25,070 nucleotides of DNA from JALQUL01 sp964556425 (GCA_964556425.1 CAZKWC010000041.1:1-25070); one strand, 5' to 3'; shown: positions 7,220 through 15,267, numbered from the stretch's first letter. Notes: generated from the letters alone by a model not told the origin. Made by a program: numbers and translations.

Positions 7220-8308
7220 ATGTCTAAATTGTTTTTTTATACGATGGTGGGGGTAAGTCTTGCACAAGCTCAAACTTCTGTACAAGCTACACCCTATACT
7301 ACTAACGATGTATTAGCGAGCACATCAGATGCTCAGCAAGAATTTGCCTTAGATAGCATCGCCAATCTTCATCAGCGTAACGGTGAACTTTATAACCCAC
7401 AAATTGCCGCCTGTATTCCTGGTCAAGAAGATGTGATTTTTCCAAAACAACAAGTTTGGAGCAGAGTTCAATTTTCTGATTTAGAAAATCGGCTTGATCA
7501 AGCCAAAAGTCAACATCAATCCAGGCAAATTCAAGTGGGTGCTGATTTAAAAAGATCATTCAACCCCAGTAATCAGAGTCGCCAAACAGCCGGAGTGATG
7601 CTTTCTATTGGCCAAACCAATTCTACCCTTGATTCTAATTCTAGTGTATTAACGAATCAAAACCGCGTTAGCCCAGAAGTACAAGCCCAACAACAGGCGG
7701 TAGGTGTTTATTACACCCACTACACCCTCAATGGGGAATATGTCAATACAGTGGCACAATGGAGTCAGTCAACCGCCAAAACCACTCGAGACATTTCGGT
7801 GGGTAGTCAAAAAACAAATACCCTAAGCGCTTCATTACAGTGGGGTAAACCTCATAAAATTCGCAGGTCTAATTGGTTACTAGAGCCGCAAGTACAGGTG
7901 GCAGTGGCTCATACTCAATACCAATCTGGTAGTGGAAACTCAAGTAGTTTAGCCGCTTCGGATTTGACCTTATTAAGAGGCAAAATTGGCGGTCGAGCCA
8001 CATGGAATGGTGAGGTGCCTGAGCTAAGTAGTCGACTCACCACCGGTGAATCTGATTGGCGGCCTACTACGGTTTATTTAGGGGCTTATATTGTTCAAGA
8101 TATTGTGGTGTCTCAGCCTAGCCCTTCGCAATTGGCTGCACAAGATATCGAGCTGAAAGAAAAACCATGGGCTGAGTGGGTGGCTGGCGTTCAGCAACCC
8201 ATACGAGAAGGTAGTTATTTATATGGTCAGGTGGTTTATCAAAGGAGCTTCAATGGTGGGGCACGTAAAGGTCTTGGTGCTAATATAGGCCTAAGAGTAA
8301 ATTGGTAA
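7220..8308 (+). CDS. Autotransporter-type outer-membrane beta-barrel protein without passenger
   Basis: This 362-residue protein starts with a signal peptide (MSKLFFYTMVGVSLAQA, probable cleavage near residue 17). From about residue 75 (VWSRVQFSDLENR) to the last residue it resembles an autotransporter translocation domain: alternating polar/hydrophobic strands, VGADLKRSF, GVYYTHYTLNGEYVNTVAQW, LLEPQVQVAVAHTQY, and the final YQRSFNGGARKGLGANIGLRVNW, ending in an aromatic residue as expected for BAM recognition. Only about 55 residues separate the signal peptide from the barrel, so there is no passenger domain of usual size. ATG 7220 is preferred over the in-frame TTG just before it. The stretch upstream is too short to hold a missing passenger. 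The role is unknown; it could be a small porin-like or vestigial barrel. Confidence 0.75.
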   Translation: MSKLFFYTMVGVSLAQAQTSVQATPYTTNDVLASTSDAQQEFALDSIANLHQRNGELYNPQIAACIPGQEDVIFPKQQVWSRVQFSDLENRLDQAKSQHQSRQIQVGADLKRSFNPSNQSRQTAGVMLSIGQTNSTLDSNSSVLTNQNRVSPEVQAQQQAVGVYYTHYTLNGEYVNTVAQWSQSTAKTTRDISVGSQKTNTLSASLQWGKPHKIRRSNWLLEPQVQVAVAHTQYQSGSGNSSSLAASDLTLLRGKIGGRATWNGEVPELSSRLTTGESDWRPTTVYLGAYIVQDIVVSQPSPSQLAAQDIELKEKPWAEWVAGVQQPIREGSYLYGQVVYQRSFNGGARKGLGANIGLRVNW

Positions 8309-8487
8309 TTGAAGAATTGGCTTTTTTATTTTTCGTTAAAATCTTATTAGGCATCCCAGCGGTGCACTAGGCAAGTCATAATCCTTATAAAACTGAGGCA
8401 TTAATTTTTTGTGTATAGATCAGCTATTGGTGCACAATAGTACTCGCTTGCAGGTGTATTTTATTATTTTTGGGTTGCAAATTGTAT

Positions 8488-8901
8488 ATGCAAAGTCTTT
8501 TCCATTTGGCTATTCATGTTTTAGACCTAGATCAAGCTAGGCATTTTTATGGTGAAGTCTTAGGTTGCCCTGAAGGACGTAGTACCCACACATGGGTCGA
8601 TTTTAATTTTTTTGGGCATCAGCTTTCTTTGCATTTAGGTCAACCATTTGTGACAACTAACACCGGAAAAGTCGGTGAGCATTTAGTGCCAATGCCGCAT
8701 TTTGGTTTTGTCCTACCACTTGATCATTGGCAAGCTTTGGCGCAACGACTAAAAGATAAAAATATGAACTTTGTGTTAGAGCCTCAATGTCGCTTTAAAG
8801 GACAAGCTGGCGAACAATGGACTATGTTTTTTTTAGACCCATTTGGTAACCCAATAGAGGTAAAAGGATTTGCCAGTTTTGATGGCGTGTATGAACATTA
8901 A
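8488..8901 (+). CDS. VOC-fold (glyoxalase/extradiol dioxygenase superfamily) protein
   Basis: This 137-residue protein has the two-module VOC layout. The first module opens with FHLAIHVLDLDQARHFYGEVLG and the second carries MPHFGFVL and ends in FFLDPFGNPIEVKGF. Candidate metal ligands are His6, His71 and Glu124, all present. Strong conservation of the EGRSTHTWVDFNFFGHQLSLHL segment matches a proteobacterial subgroup I remember as uncharacterised, sometimes called dioxygenase. ATG 8488 is chosen over an in-frame TTG 18 bases earlier because FHLAIHV then sits at the normal distance from the start. The substrate is unknown, and the neighbouring MarC gene gives no clear hint. Confidence 0.82.
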   Translation: MQSLFHLAIHVLDLDQARHFYGEVLGCPEGRSTHTWVDFNFFGHQLSLHLGQPFVTTNTGKVGEHLVPMPHFGFVLPLDHWQALAQRLKDKNMNFVLEPQCRFKGQAGEQWTMFFLDPFGNPIEVKGFASFDGVYEH

Positions 8902-9053
8902 GTCTGCCTGTGCAAACTGAAAGCACCTGTGTAATGCGGTTTTGAAATGTGAATCTAGGAGTATTAAACTAGTGCAATTAATCTACCCAGTTATCTTTTT
9001 GCGTTTTATTCATCAGCACAGCCCTCTATTAAAAGTATTTAAAAAAACTATCC

Positions 9054-9650
9054 ATGATGAATTACACCTTTGCTTCTGCCACGATTTTATTAATTTTAAT
9101 TACCGATCCAATCGGTAATATTCCAATTTTTGCGAACGCACTTCAACATGTTTCACCCGAGCGTAGGCCATGGGTGATTTTGCGAGAAGTGATGATTGCT
9201 TTTGTCTTGTTGCTGAGCTTTATGTTTGTGGGCGAGAGTTTTTTGCGCCTCATGAATTTGAGTGAATTAGCGCTGCAAATTGGTGGAGGTGTGATTTTAT
9301 TTTTAATTGCCTTACGTATGGTGTTTCCACCACCTGCAAGCGATGAGCCTGAAACTCGTGAAGAGCCCTTAATTGTGCCTTTGGCTATCCCAGCGATTGC
9401 GGGGCCTTCTGCATTAGCCACGGTTTTGTTATTGGTCTCACAAGCACCAGAGCGTAGGGTTGAATGGATTGCTGCCTTGTGTGTCACTATGTCGGTAAGT
9501 GCAATAGTGCTTGTTTTATCAGAACGAATTCAAAGAGTAGTAGGTAAACGTTTTGTAATGGCACTAGAGCGTTTAATGGGGTTGGTGCTGGTTTCTGTTT
9601 CAATCGAAATGTTATTAAAAGGCATTAAAACATTTTCGACGCAGCTTTAA
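9054..9650 (+). CDS. MarC-family (UPF0056) integral membrane protein
   Basis: This 198-residue protein is very hydrophobic with about six predicted membrane segments. Family markers are the DPIGNIPIF motif near residue 18, the LQIGGGVILFLIALRMVF helix, the PLAIPAIAGPSALATVLLL re-entrant-like segment, and the C-terminal RLMGLVLVSVSIEMLLKGI. MarC proteins are inner-membrane proteins of unknown function; the historical link to multiple antibiotic resistance was not upheld. Two adjacent ATGs (9054 and 9057) are possible. It stands alone, followed by an inverted repeat and convergent to the fumarylacetoacetase-like gene. Confidence 0.9.
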   Translation: MMNYTFASATILLILITDPIGNIPIFANALQHVSPERRPWVILREVMIAFVLLLSFMFVGESFLRLMNLSELALQIGGGVILFLIALRMVFPPPASDEPETREEPLIVPLAIPAIAGPSALATVLLLVSQAPERRVEWIAALCVTMSVSAIVLVLSERIQRVVGKRFVMALERLMGLVLVSVSIEMLLKGIKTFSTQL

Positions 9651-9671
9651 CTCACAGATAGCCACTCTTTT

Positions 9672-9715
9672 CCAATCATTTTGCTGGCGGTCTTGGCTAA
9701 GGTGTTAATGATTGG
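9672..9715 (+). terminator. Inverted repeat downstream of marC-like gene, weak terminator candidate
   Basis: CCAATCATT (9672-9680) and AATGATTGG (9707-9715) are perfect 9-bp arms around a 26-base loop. A short T-run (ATTTTT) begins about eight bases later. The long loop and the displaced T-run make terminator function uncertain. Confidence 0.35.
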
Positions 9716-9782
9716 CTTGGTCATTTTTGGCAATGACTATGGCTTGCAAAACAGGCCTGATTTTCATTTGTAATTCCAATAA

Positions 9783-9822
9783 ACAGCATAGTCCAGTCCA
9801 GAAAATTTTATTACTATGCTGT
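9783..9822 (-). terminator. Inverted repeat downstream of fumarylacetoacetase-like gene, terminator candidate
   Basis: ACAGCATAGT (9783-9792) and ACTATGCTGT (9813-9822) are perfect 10-bp arms with a 20-base loop, ending eight bases past the stop codon of the minus-strand gene. On the minus strand the stem is followed by TTTATT, a weak T-rich tail. Confidence 0.5.
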
Positions 9823-9829
9823 AGTTTGG

Positions 9830-10945
9830 CTATATATTTGCTAATTTGCCGATGTTGCTTGTTGTGTTGACAATAGCTTCATGAGTGTCTTGAATAGTCA
9901 ATTCTATTGCACCAAATAAACTTTGCCCTTTGTTGTCTTTGATTTCGGTTTTGATGACATCATTGAATCTATAAAACTCACTTAAGGTAACTGCATTTTG
10001 ATGCTTTTGAATGGCACGTTTTTCTGCAATAGATGAAAAACAAACACTAAGATCAGTTTGCTTTTTAATAGTTTCAGGTAACTGGGATATAGGTCCACAG
10101 CTTAATATAGTGCCTGCACTTAATGGGCGAGTACTCGCTGCAAATGATATTAACTGGCCAAAGTGCAACAGCATTTCTTGGCTGGTATCAAAGCTCCCCA
10201 TGCGTTTGCCATTCAGATGCATTTGTAATAAAAATTTGGCTCGACCTTTTTTCCAATAGTCAGACAACTCATCTAGGCTAAGTGCTAAAGGGGCAAAACT
10301 ACTACCAACTCGACTTTGCATGAGTGGCCCCGCCAGCTCTTTTTCTTGTTGATACAGTTTGTCAAAAACGATTTGTTGACCCAGCATTAAAAATCGAATG
10401 GAGTCTATGGCTTGTTCGGGCTCACAAGCCATTTTGACATCGCCTAATATCACTGATATTTGTGGGTATAAATCAACATCTTGTTGTTGACTAGAAATAG
10501 AGATAGTAGAGTTTGAGGCTAAGAAAACATCACTGGCTAATTGATGAATGACAGTTGATGAAGAGTGGTAAGGTTTTAAGTCACTTCGGGTCAAAGATCT
10601 GAGTGGTTGGGTTTGAGTGGGTGCATCATCATTACTATTTTCAGTTGTGGTAGGTGACTGAATGAGTTGCTGTGCCGAGACAAAAGCAGGGCTCCACAAG
10701 TGTTGATAGGACCTAGATAAAGGAGCATTGCACATAGAATTCTGAAAAGCAAAATGATATTTTGTTTTGCCAAAATTGAGCTGGTCATACAGGTCTTGTA
10801 GTTGAGGGCCTATAAAGTTCCAATCATCTAGGGCTTCTTGTAGGGTGTTTACAATTCCTGTGGTGTAATGAGCTAAAGAATGGTCTTTAGATACGACGAC
10901 TAGTTGGCCACTTGTTGAGCCATCTTTATAGTTAGCTAGTTTCAT
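9830..10945 (-). CDS. Fumarylacetoacetate hydrolase-like protein with substituted active site (candidate pseudoenzyme)
   Basis: The 371-residue frame is uninterrupted. Residues 1-80 (MKLANYKDGSTSGQLVVVS, ALDDWNFIGPQLQDLY, APLSRSYQ) follow the N-terminal domain of bacterial fumarylacetoacetases, and 155-350 follow the FAH core (SVILGDVKM, HFGQLISFAASTRPLSAGTI, GQSLFGAIE). In active relatives a DFEAEVAVITGDV segment supplies two metal-binding Glu. Here the equivalent stretch is DLYPQISVILGDV, so both are lost (Tyr160, Gln162). The later metal Asp in LVNDVSLRN is Gln191, and the catalytic Lys of the QSKP motif is Arg212. A Ser/Thr/Gln-rich stretch (about 95-155) replaces a normally ordered region. 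This suggests a non-hydrolytic, repurposed paralogue. The gene stands alone, without tyrosine-degradation neighbours. The alignment is from memory. Confidence 0.75.
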   Translation of the reverse strand: MKLANYKDGSTSGQLVVVSKDHSLAHYTTGIVNTLQEALDDWNFIGPQLQDLYDQLNFGKTKYHFAFQNSMCNAPLSRSYQHLWSPAFVSAQQLIQSPTTTENSNDDAPTQTQPLRSLTRSDLKPYHSSSTVIHQLASDVFLASNSTISISSQQQDVDLYPQISVILGDVKMACEPEQAIDSIRFLMLGQQIVFDKLYQQEKELAGPLMQSRVGSSFAPLALSLDELSDYWKKGRAKFLLQMHLNGKRMGSFDTSQEMLLHFGQLISFAASTRPLSAGTILSCGPISQLPETIKKQTDLSVCFSSIAEKRAIQKHQNAVTLSEFYRFNDVIKTEIKDNKGQSLFGAIELTIQDTHEAIVNTTSNIGKLANI

Positions 10946-11309
10946 GTTTTGTGTTCTTTTTTTAATTGAGGTTGAAAAGCAAGGCTAATCAGTATTTTAT
11001 TACTTGCAAAGTACATCCTGCATGCTGTGAGATTTTTGGGGTTAGGCTAGGCGAGCTTTAAAATTAGCAGTGTTTAGCTTGCATTGATTGTTCGAGCCTG
11101 AGAGCCAAGTATGATACAGATTTGAATAGTCTTGAGTGCAAGCTGTTTTTCAAGTTCCATAAGTGTGCATAGGATTTCTAAACCACAATTGTTATGCTTA
11201 CATGGGTTTTCAAAAAATAGTCTTAATTACACAAATAGTTTGCTGTTCCCTATTAAAATGTTTTCATAATATTAAATTTGGGGTTTTAATTTTTAATTAT
11301 TGCTAATTT
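10946..11309. other. Divergent intergenic region, no gene seen
   Basis: These 364 bases separate the fumarylacetoacetase-like gene (minus) from the DUF3108 gene (plus) and must hold both promoters. No open frame of note was found. An 8-bp inverted repeat AGCTTGCA (11076-11083) / TGCAAGCT (11137-11144) is present, followed by GTTTTT. The last 100 bases before ATG 11310 are strongly AT-rich and show no Shine-Dalgarno site. Confidence 0.6.
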
Positions 11310-12446
11310 ATGTCATTTTTCTTTGATCAAAAATTGTTACCTAAAATTTGGCTATTAATAGTAGTCTTGGGTGTTGTTTTTTTTCATTTTTTCCCTTTTG
11401 TACAAAGTTGGAGATTGCCTGCTGTTACTCCTGTCAAGCCGGTGAATGGTGTAGTACAAGCCATTACCTTGATTACTCCGGTGGTGAATCAACCGCAAGA
11501 GGTCGTTAAAACACCTGCACTTGTAAATGCTCCTACCCCTGTGCAGGCTAAGCCAAAGCCTTTGCCGACTACTGTGGCAACTCCTGAAAACCAACAGCCT
11601 GCCGAACCAACAGCACTTGTCACGGATGCTCCTCAAATAGTTGCAGAAGGTCCAGCCAAAGAGCTCACTACTGAAGATTTGGTGCGGCAACAGTTTTTAT
11701 ACGAACAAGAACTCAAATTAGCCAGACAAGAAAAATTGGCTCAAATGGCAAAAACTGTGGCTTCAGAAGCCAAGCTCGGCACTGAAACCCTTATTTCTAG
11801 CTTTGAAACAGTCAAAATCCCCAAGCCTAAGACATTACGCTATAAAGTTCAAGCCGTTAATGTGGTGGCGCCAGGAGGTGCGGCTACCCTCACTTGGAGT
11901 CAGCCTGACCCAGCCAGTTATCAACTTACCTTTGAAGCTACCGCAGCCATTCTTTATACCATTCGCTGGGCCAGTCAAGGTTATCTAGGTGAGTTAGGGC
12001 TGCAGCCAGTTCAGTTTTCTGAAAAAAGATTTCGTAGTTCTGAGACTGCAGCTCATTTTGACTATGACAACCAACAAATCAGTTTTAGCAAAAAAGAAGG
12101 AAAAACTGCCATGATGCCAGGTGCGCAAGACAGATTTTCGGTGGTTTTGCAGTTAGCCTCTATTATTGGTGCCGATCCAGAACGTTTTAAAACGGGTCAA
12201 AATATTGTCATTCAAGTGGCTAACTCTGAAATAGCTGAAGCTTGGGTCTTTAATGTGGTGTCAACCGAGTCGCTTAATGTTTATGGTAAGTCTTATGAAA
12301 CCCTTAGACTGCAAAGACAAGCCCGTAAACCCTATGATGCTCAATTAGAATTATGGATGGCCAAAGAACTCGAATATATGCCGATAAGAATCAAACAAAC
12401 ACCCCTTAATGGGGCGGGATTTGATGCGATTTGGATGGGGCAATAA
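11310..12446 (+). CDS. DUF3108 domain protein with TonB-like membrane anchor
   Basis: This 378-residue protein has one N-terminal membrane segment (about 13-31, IWLLIVVLGVVFFHFFPFV), then a Pro/Val/Thr-rich periplasmic linker (35-115), a short helical charged stretch (about 120-155), and a C-terminal beta-rich DUF3108 domain (about 185-375: YQLTFEATAAILYTIRWASQG, then LRLQRQARKPYDAQLELWMA). Proteins of this make-up are common in Burkholderiales and are predicted periplasmic or envelope proteins of unknown function. The linker resembles that of TonB proteins but no TonB domain is present. The ATG lacks a visible ribosome-binding site; no better start is seen because the membrane anchor begins at once. 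A weak AT-only hairpin follows downstream. Confidence 0.82.
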   Translation: MSFFFDQKLLPKIWLLIVVLGVVFFHFFPFVQSWRLPAVTPVKPVNGVVQAITLITPVVNQPQEVVKTPALVNAPTPVQAKPKPLPTTVATPENQQPAEPTALVTDAPQIVAEGPAKELTTEDLVRQQFLYEQELKLARQEKLAQMAKTVASEAKLGTETLISSFETVKIPKPKTLRYKVQAVNVVAPGGAATLTWSQPDPASYQLTFEATAAILYTIRWASQGYLGELGLQPVQFSEKRFRSSETAAHFDYDNQQISFSKKEGKTAMMPGAQDRFSVVLQLASIIGADPERFKTGQNIVIQVANSEIAEAWVFNVVSTESLNVYGKSYETLRLQRQARKPYDAQLELWMAKELEYMPIRIKQTPLNGAGFDAIWMGQ

Positions 12447-12517
12447 AGCTGTTAAATTAGTTAGTAACTATAAGATTTAACAAGTAATTAGAGACATTAT
12501 CTACAAGTTTTAAAAAT

Positions 12518-12541
12518 AAAAATTGACGCATTTCAATTTTT
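12518..12541 (+). terminator. Weak terminator candidate after DUF3108 gene
   Basis: AAAAATTGA (12518-12526) and TCAATTTTT (12533-12541) are perfect 9-bp arms with a 6-base loop. The stem is almost entirely A-T, so stability is low, but the 3' T-run fits an intrinsic terminator about 70 bases past the stop. Confidence 0.4.
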
Positions 12542-12638
12542 AAATTATTGTGACAAAAAGCATAGTGAACTTGAAATTTACTTTGTTATACCCACATATA
12601 AATTCATCGTTTGATATAGCTACATTGAAAGAATAAAT

Positions 12639-12965
12639 ATGCAAATGCTTTATGACTCAGAGACTTTTGTAGTGATGGCTTTACAGGCAGATACTATAAG
12701 TGCAACTGAAGTCTCGGTAGAGCTTGATAGTCAAGATCCAAGCTCCCAATCGGCTACTAAAAAAGTCCAACCTAAGCTAGAACGCTATGGTTTTGAAATT
12801 GTTGATAAAAGAGTAGGTAAAGAGGTTTACCTTGATGGTTCATGGGCCGAAATTTTCCAACAACATTTACGAGCTTGGCAAGAAAATGCCCCTACCCAAG
12901 AAGAAGTCGAAGCTACCCTAGAGAGTTACTCAGGTTTGGCGCAAACATCGGTAGCAATGCAGTAA
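12639..12965 (+). CDS. DUF3567 family protein
   Basis: This 108-residue protein starts MQMLYDSETFVVMAL and contains YGFEIVDKRVGKEVYLDGSWAEIFQQHLRAW followed by a PTQEEVEATLESYSGL tail. These blocks match the betaproteobacterial DUF3567 family, normally about 80-90 residues. Here about 20 extra residues (ATEVSVELDSQDPSSQSATKK) sit between the first strand and the FEIVDK block, acidic and Ser-rich, probably a surface loop. The function of the family is unknown. The gene is monocistronic with a strong terminator directly after it. The presence of this family is one of the better taxonomic clues to Burkholderiales. Confidence 0.8.
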   Translation: MQMLYDSETFVVMALQADTISATEVSVELDSQDPSSQSATKKVQPKLERYGFEIVDKRVGKEVYLDGSWAEIFQQHLRAWQENAPTQEEVEATLESYSGLAQTSVAMQ

Positions 12966-12975
12966 TAATAGCTAC

Positions 12976-13003
12976 AAAAAAGCCCTCTTTTGAGGGCTTT
13001 TTT
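12976..13003 (+). terminator. Rho-independent terminator, bidirectional
   Basis: AAAAAAGCCCTC and GAGGGCTTTTTT pair perfectly around a TTTT loop, between the convergent DUF3567 and DUF493 genes. Confidence 0.95.
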
Positions 13004-13020
13004 ATTTTTGCATACAATAA

Positions 13021-13314
13021 TTACAACACGATTTTGACTAATGGGTGTGAGCTTAAGGTGCGATAAAGTTCATCGAGTTGCTCTCGGCTGGTAGCTAAAA
13101 TTGTGATCGTAATACCTAAATATTTGCCTGTTGAACTTTCACGCAATTCTATTGTGCTGGCATCAAAGGTCGGGTCAAAAGCTTTGGCTACTTCCGTAAT
13201 AGCATGAACCAAGTTGTCAACTTTTAAACCCATCACTTTAATTGGAAATTGGCTTGGGTATTCAATTAAAGATTCTTGTTCTTTAGGCTGGTGTATGGGG
13301 CTTAATTTTGTCAT
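13021..13314 (-). CDS. DUF493 (YbeD-like) protein
   Basis: This 97-residue protein with an ACT-like alpha/beta fold has the family blocks YPSQFPIKVMGLK, a variable helix with VTEVAKAFDP, SSTGKYLGITITILATSREQLDELYRTLSSHPLVKIVL. YbeD homologues usually precede lipB in gamma- and betaproteobacteria and are suspected to have a regulatory role near lipoate synthesis. Here the gene is instead downstream of yggS (120-base gap) and ends at a terminator, so the lipB link is missing in this window. The family call is firm; the role is unknown. Confidence 0.88.
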   Translation of the reverse strand: MTKLSPIHQPKEQESLIEYPSQFPIKVMGLKVDNLVHAITEVAKAFDPTFDASTIELRESSTGKYLGITITILATSREQLDELYRTLSSHPLVKIVL

Positions 13315-13434
13315 TTTGGTTTCTCTTCTAAATTAACGTAGGCCGGTTGAAGCACTAAGCATATATAGGGCATTATCTAATAAATTCAATTTGAATTGAA
13401 TAAATAGGATGTTGCAACTTGTGCAAAATTAATT

Positions 13435-14139
13435 TTAATTTTTGGGATCGCGTGCGCCAAAAATAGCAGAGCCTACTCTCACCATAGTGCTACCAGCTTC
13501 TATGGCGGCCTCAAGGTCGGCACTCATTCCCATGGAAAGGGTATCTAGCTTAAAGCCTTGCTCGTTTAAGTCATTAAAAATCGATTTTAACAATAAATGG
13601 CTTGCGAGAGTTTCTTGGTAAGTAGGGTAAGGCTCTGGTATGGCCATTAAGCCTCTTAACGTAAGTTGTGGGAGTTGCGCTACAGCCTTGGCCAATTCGA
13701 TTACTTCGCTGACATGAGTACCCGATTTATTGGGACCAGCATCGGTATTGACTTGTAAACAAACTTGCAAAGGGGGCAGGTGAGTCGGGCGTTGGGCGCT
13801 TAAACGTTGTGCGATTTTGAAACGGTCAATACTATGAACCCAATCAAAACTTTCTGCGACAAGTGCTGTCTTATTACTTTGCAAAGGTCCAATAAAATGC
13901 CATTGCAGAGGATTGGTTTTTTTATAATGAGCTAAAAGTTGAATTTTTTCAACACCTTCTTGAACATAATTTTCCCCAAAAGCGTATTGACCTGCTAGCA
14001 TAGCCTGTTCAATAAAAGAGCTATCATAGGTCTTTGAAACGGCTAAAAGTCTCACTTCAGTCGCTTCTCTCCCACAATTTTGACAGCATTTTTCAATTCG
14101 TTGTTGTACATTTCGGATTCGTTGTTCAATAGTCGTCAT
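13435..14139 (-). CDS. yggS: YggS/PLPBP-family pyridoxal phosphate homeostasis protein
   Basis: This 234-residue single-domain PLP-binding protein corresponds to fold type III. The PLP lysine is Lys36 in LLAVSKTY, the same position as in E. coli YggS. Other family landmarks are FGENYVQE, WHFIGPLQSNK, VHSIDR, VCLQVNTDAGPNKSG, LRGLMAIPEP and SMGMSADLEAAIEAGSTMVRVGSAIFG. The protein buffers PLP and affects vitamin B6 and amino-acid balance rather than catalysing a known reaction. ATG 14139 gives the standard N-terminus MTTIEQRI; a TTG six codons earlier is in frame but adds nothing conserved. It is divergent from pilT with only 31 bases between starts, a conserved neighbourhood in proteobacteria. 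Confidence 0.92.
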   Translation of the reverse strand: MTTIEQRIRNVQQRIEKCCQNCGREATEVRLLAVSKTYDSSFIEQAMLAGQYAFGENYVQEGVEKIQLLAHYKKTNPLQWHFIGPLQSNKTALVAESFDWVHSIDRFKIAQRLSAQRPTHLPPLQVCLQVNTDAGPNKSGTHVSEVIELAKAVAQLPQLTLRGLMAIPEPYPTYQETLASHLLLKSIFNDLNEQGFKLDTLSMGMSADLEAAIEAGSTMVRVGSAIFGARDPKN

Positions 14140-14170
14140 AATGGCATAGTAAAACAAAAGTGAAGAATAA

Positions 14171-15211
14171 ATGGACGTATCTCAATTACTCGCATTTGGC
14201 GTAAAAAATAAAGCATCTGACTTGCATTTGTCATCTGGATTACCACCCATGATTAGGGTACATGGTGACGTGCGGCGCATTAATTTGCCAGCCCTTGATG
14301 CCAAAGAGGTTCATGACATGGTGTATGACATCATGAGCGATACCCAGCGTAAATTCTATGAAGAATTTTTAGAAATTGACTTTTCATTTGAAATAAATGG
14401 TTTGGCAAGGTTTCGTGTCAACGCATTTAATCATCAAAGAGGCCCAGGAGCGGTTTTTCGAACCATTCCATCTAAAGTTTTAACCCTAGAGGAGTTAAAT
14501 GCGCCACCTATATTTGCTAAGTTAGCATTAAAACCAAGGGGTTTGGTATTGGTGACCGGGCCTACGGGTTCTGGAAAGTCCACTACCTTAGCTGCTATGG
14601 TGAATTATCTCAATGAAACCGAGCATGGTCATATACTAACCGTAGAAGACCCTATAGAGTTTGTGCATGAATCAAAAAAATGTTTGGTCAACCAGCGTGA
14701 GGTCTCGGTGCATACCCATAGTTTTGCAGCCGCTTTAAAGTCCGCCTTACGCGAAGACCCAGACGCTATTTTAGTGGGCGAGATGCGTGATTTAGAAACT
14801 ATCCGTTTAGCGTTAACCGCAGCAGAAACAGGACATTTAGTTTTTGGTACTTTGCATACCTCAAGTGCTGCTAAAACAATTGATCGTATTATTGATGTGT
14901 TTCCAGCTGATGAAAAAGAAATGGTGCGCTCTATGCTTTCCGAGTCTTTAGAGGCCGTAATATCTCAAACATTGCTTAAAAATAAAGCAGGTACAGGCCG
15001 AATTGCAGCCCATGAAATCATGGTCGGAACTAGTGCTATTCGCAATTTAATTCGCGAAGGTAAGGTCGCTCAAATGTATTCGGCTATTCAAACTGGTACC
15101 AACGAAGGCATGCAAACGCTTGATCAGTGTTTACTTGAATTAGTGAAGAAAAATCAAGTGAATATTCTTGAAGCTAAATCAAGAGCAAAAATACCTGCTA
15201 ATTTTGGTTAA
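14171..15211 (+). CDS. pilT: Type IV pilus retraction ATPase PilT
   Basis: This 346-residue protein has the standard PilT length. It has an N-terminal PAS-like domain (1-100, SDLHLSSGLPPMIRVHGDVR) and a RecA-like secretion ATPase core: Walker A GPTGSGKS at 130-137, the Asp box TVEDPIEF (about 158-165), Walker B DAILVGEMRD at 198-207 with catalytic Glu204, and the His box GHLVFGTLHT at 221-230. The retraction-specific AIRNLIREGK motif is at 289-298. The protein forms a cytoplasmic hexamer at the pilus base and drives retraction used for twitching and DNA uptake. pilU follows 56 bases downstream, probably cotranscribed. No other pilus genes lie in the window. Confidence 0.97.
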   Translation: MDVSQLLAFGVKNKASDLHLSSGLPPMIRVHGDVRRINLPALDAKEVHDMVYDIMSDTQRKFYEEFLEIDFSFEINGLARFRVNAFNHQRGPGAVFRTIPSKVLTLEELNAPPIFAKLALKPRGLVLVTGPTGSGKSTTLAAMVNYLNETEHGHILTVEDPIEFVHESKKCLVNQREVSVHTHSFAAALKSALREDPDAILVGEMRDLETIRLALTAAETGHLVFGTLHTSSAAKTIDRIIDVFPADEKEMVRSMLSESLEAVISQTLLKNKAGTGRIAAHEIMVGTSAIRNLIREGKVAQMYSAIQTGTNEGMQTLDQCLLELVKKNQVNILEAKSRAKIPANFG

Positions 15212-15267
15212 CTAAAGCGCTCTAGATTTTATTTTTAAACCTTCATTTTATAACGCTTAAAAATTCC

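Noticed and set aside
8361..8435. Two GGTGCAC copies (8361 and 8429) upstream of the VOC gene, resembling NtrC-type half sites
   Set aside because: The full NtrC dyad is absent, spacing is irregular, and no sigma-54 promoter is seen.
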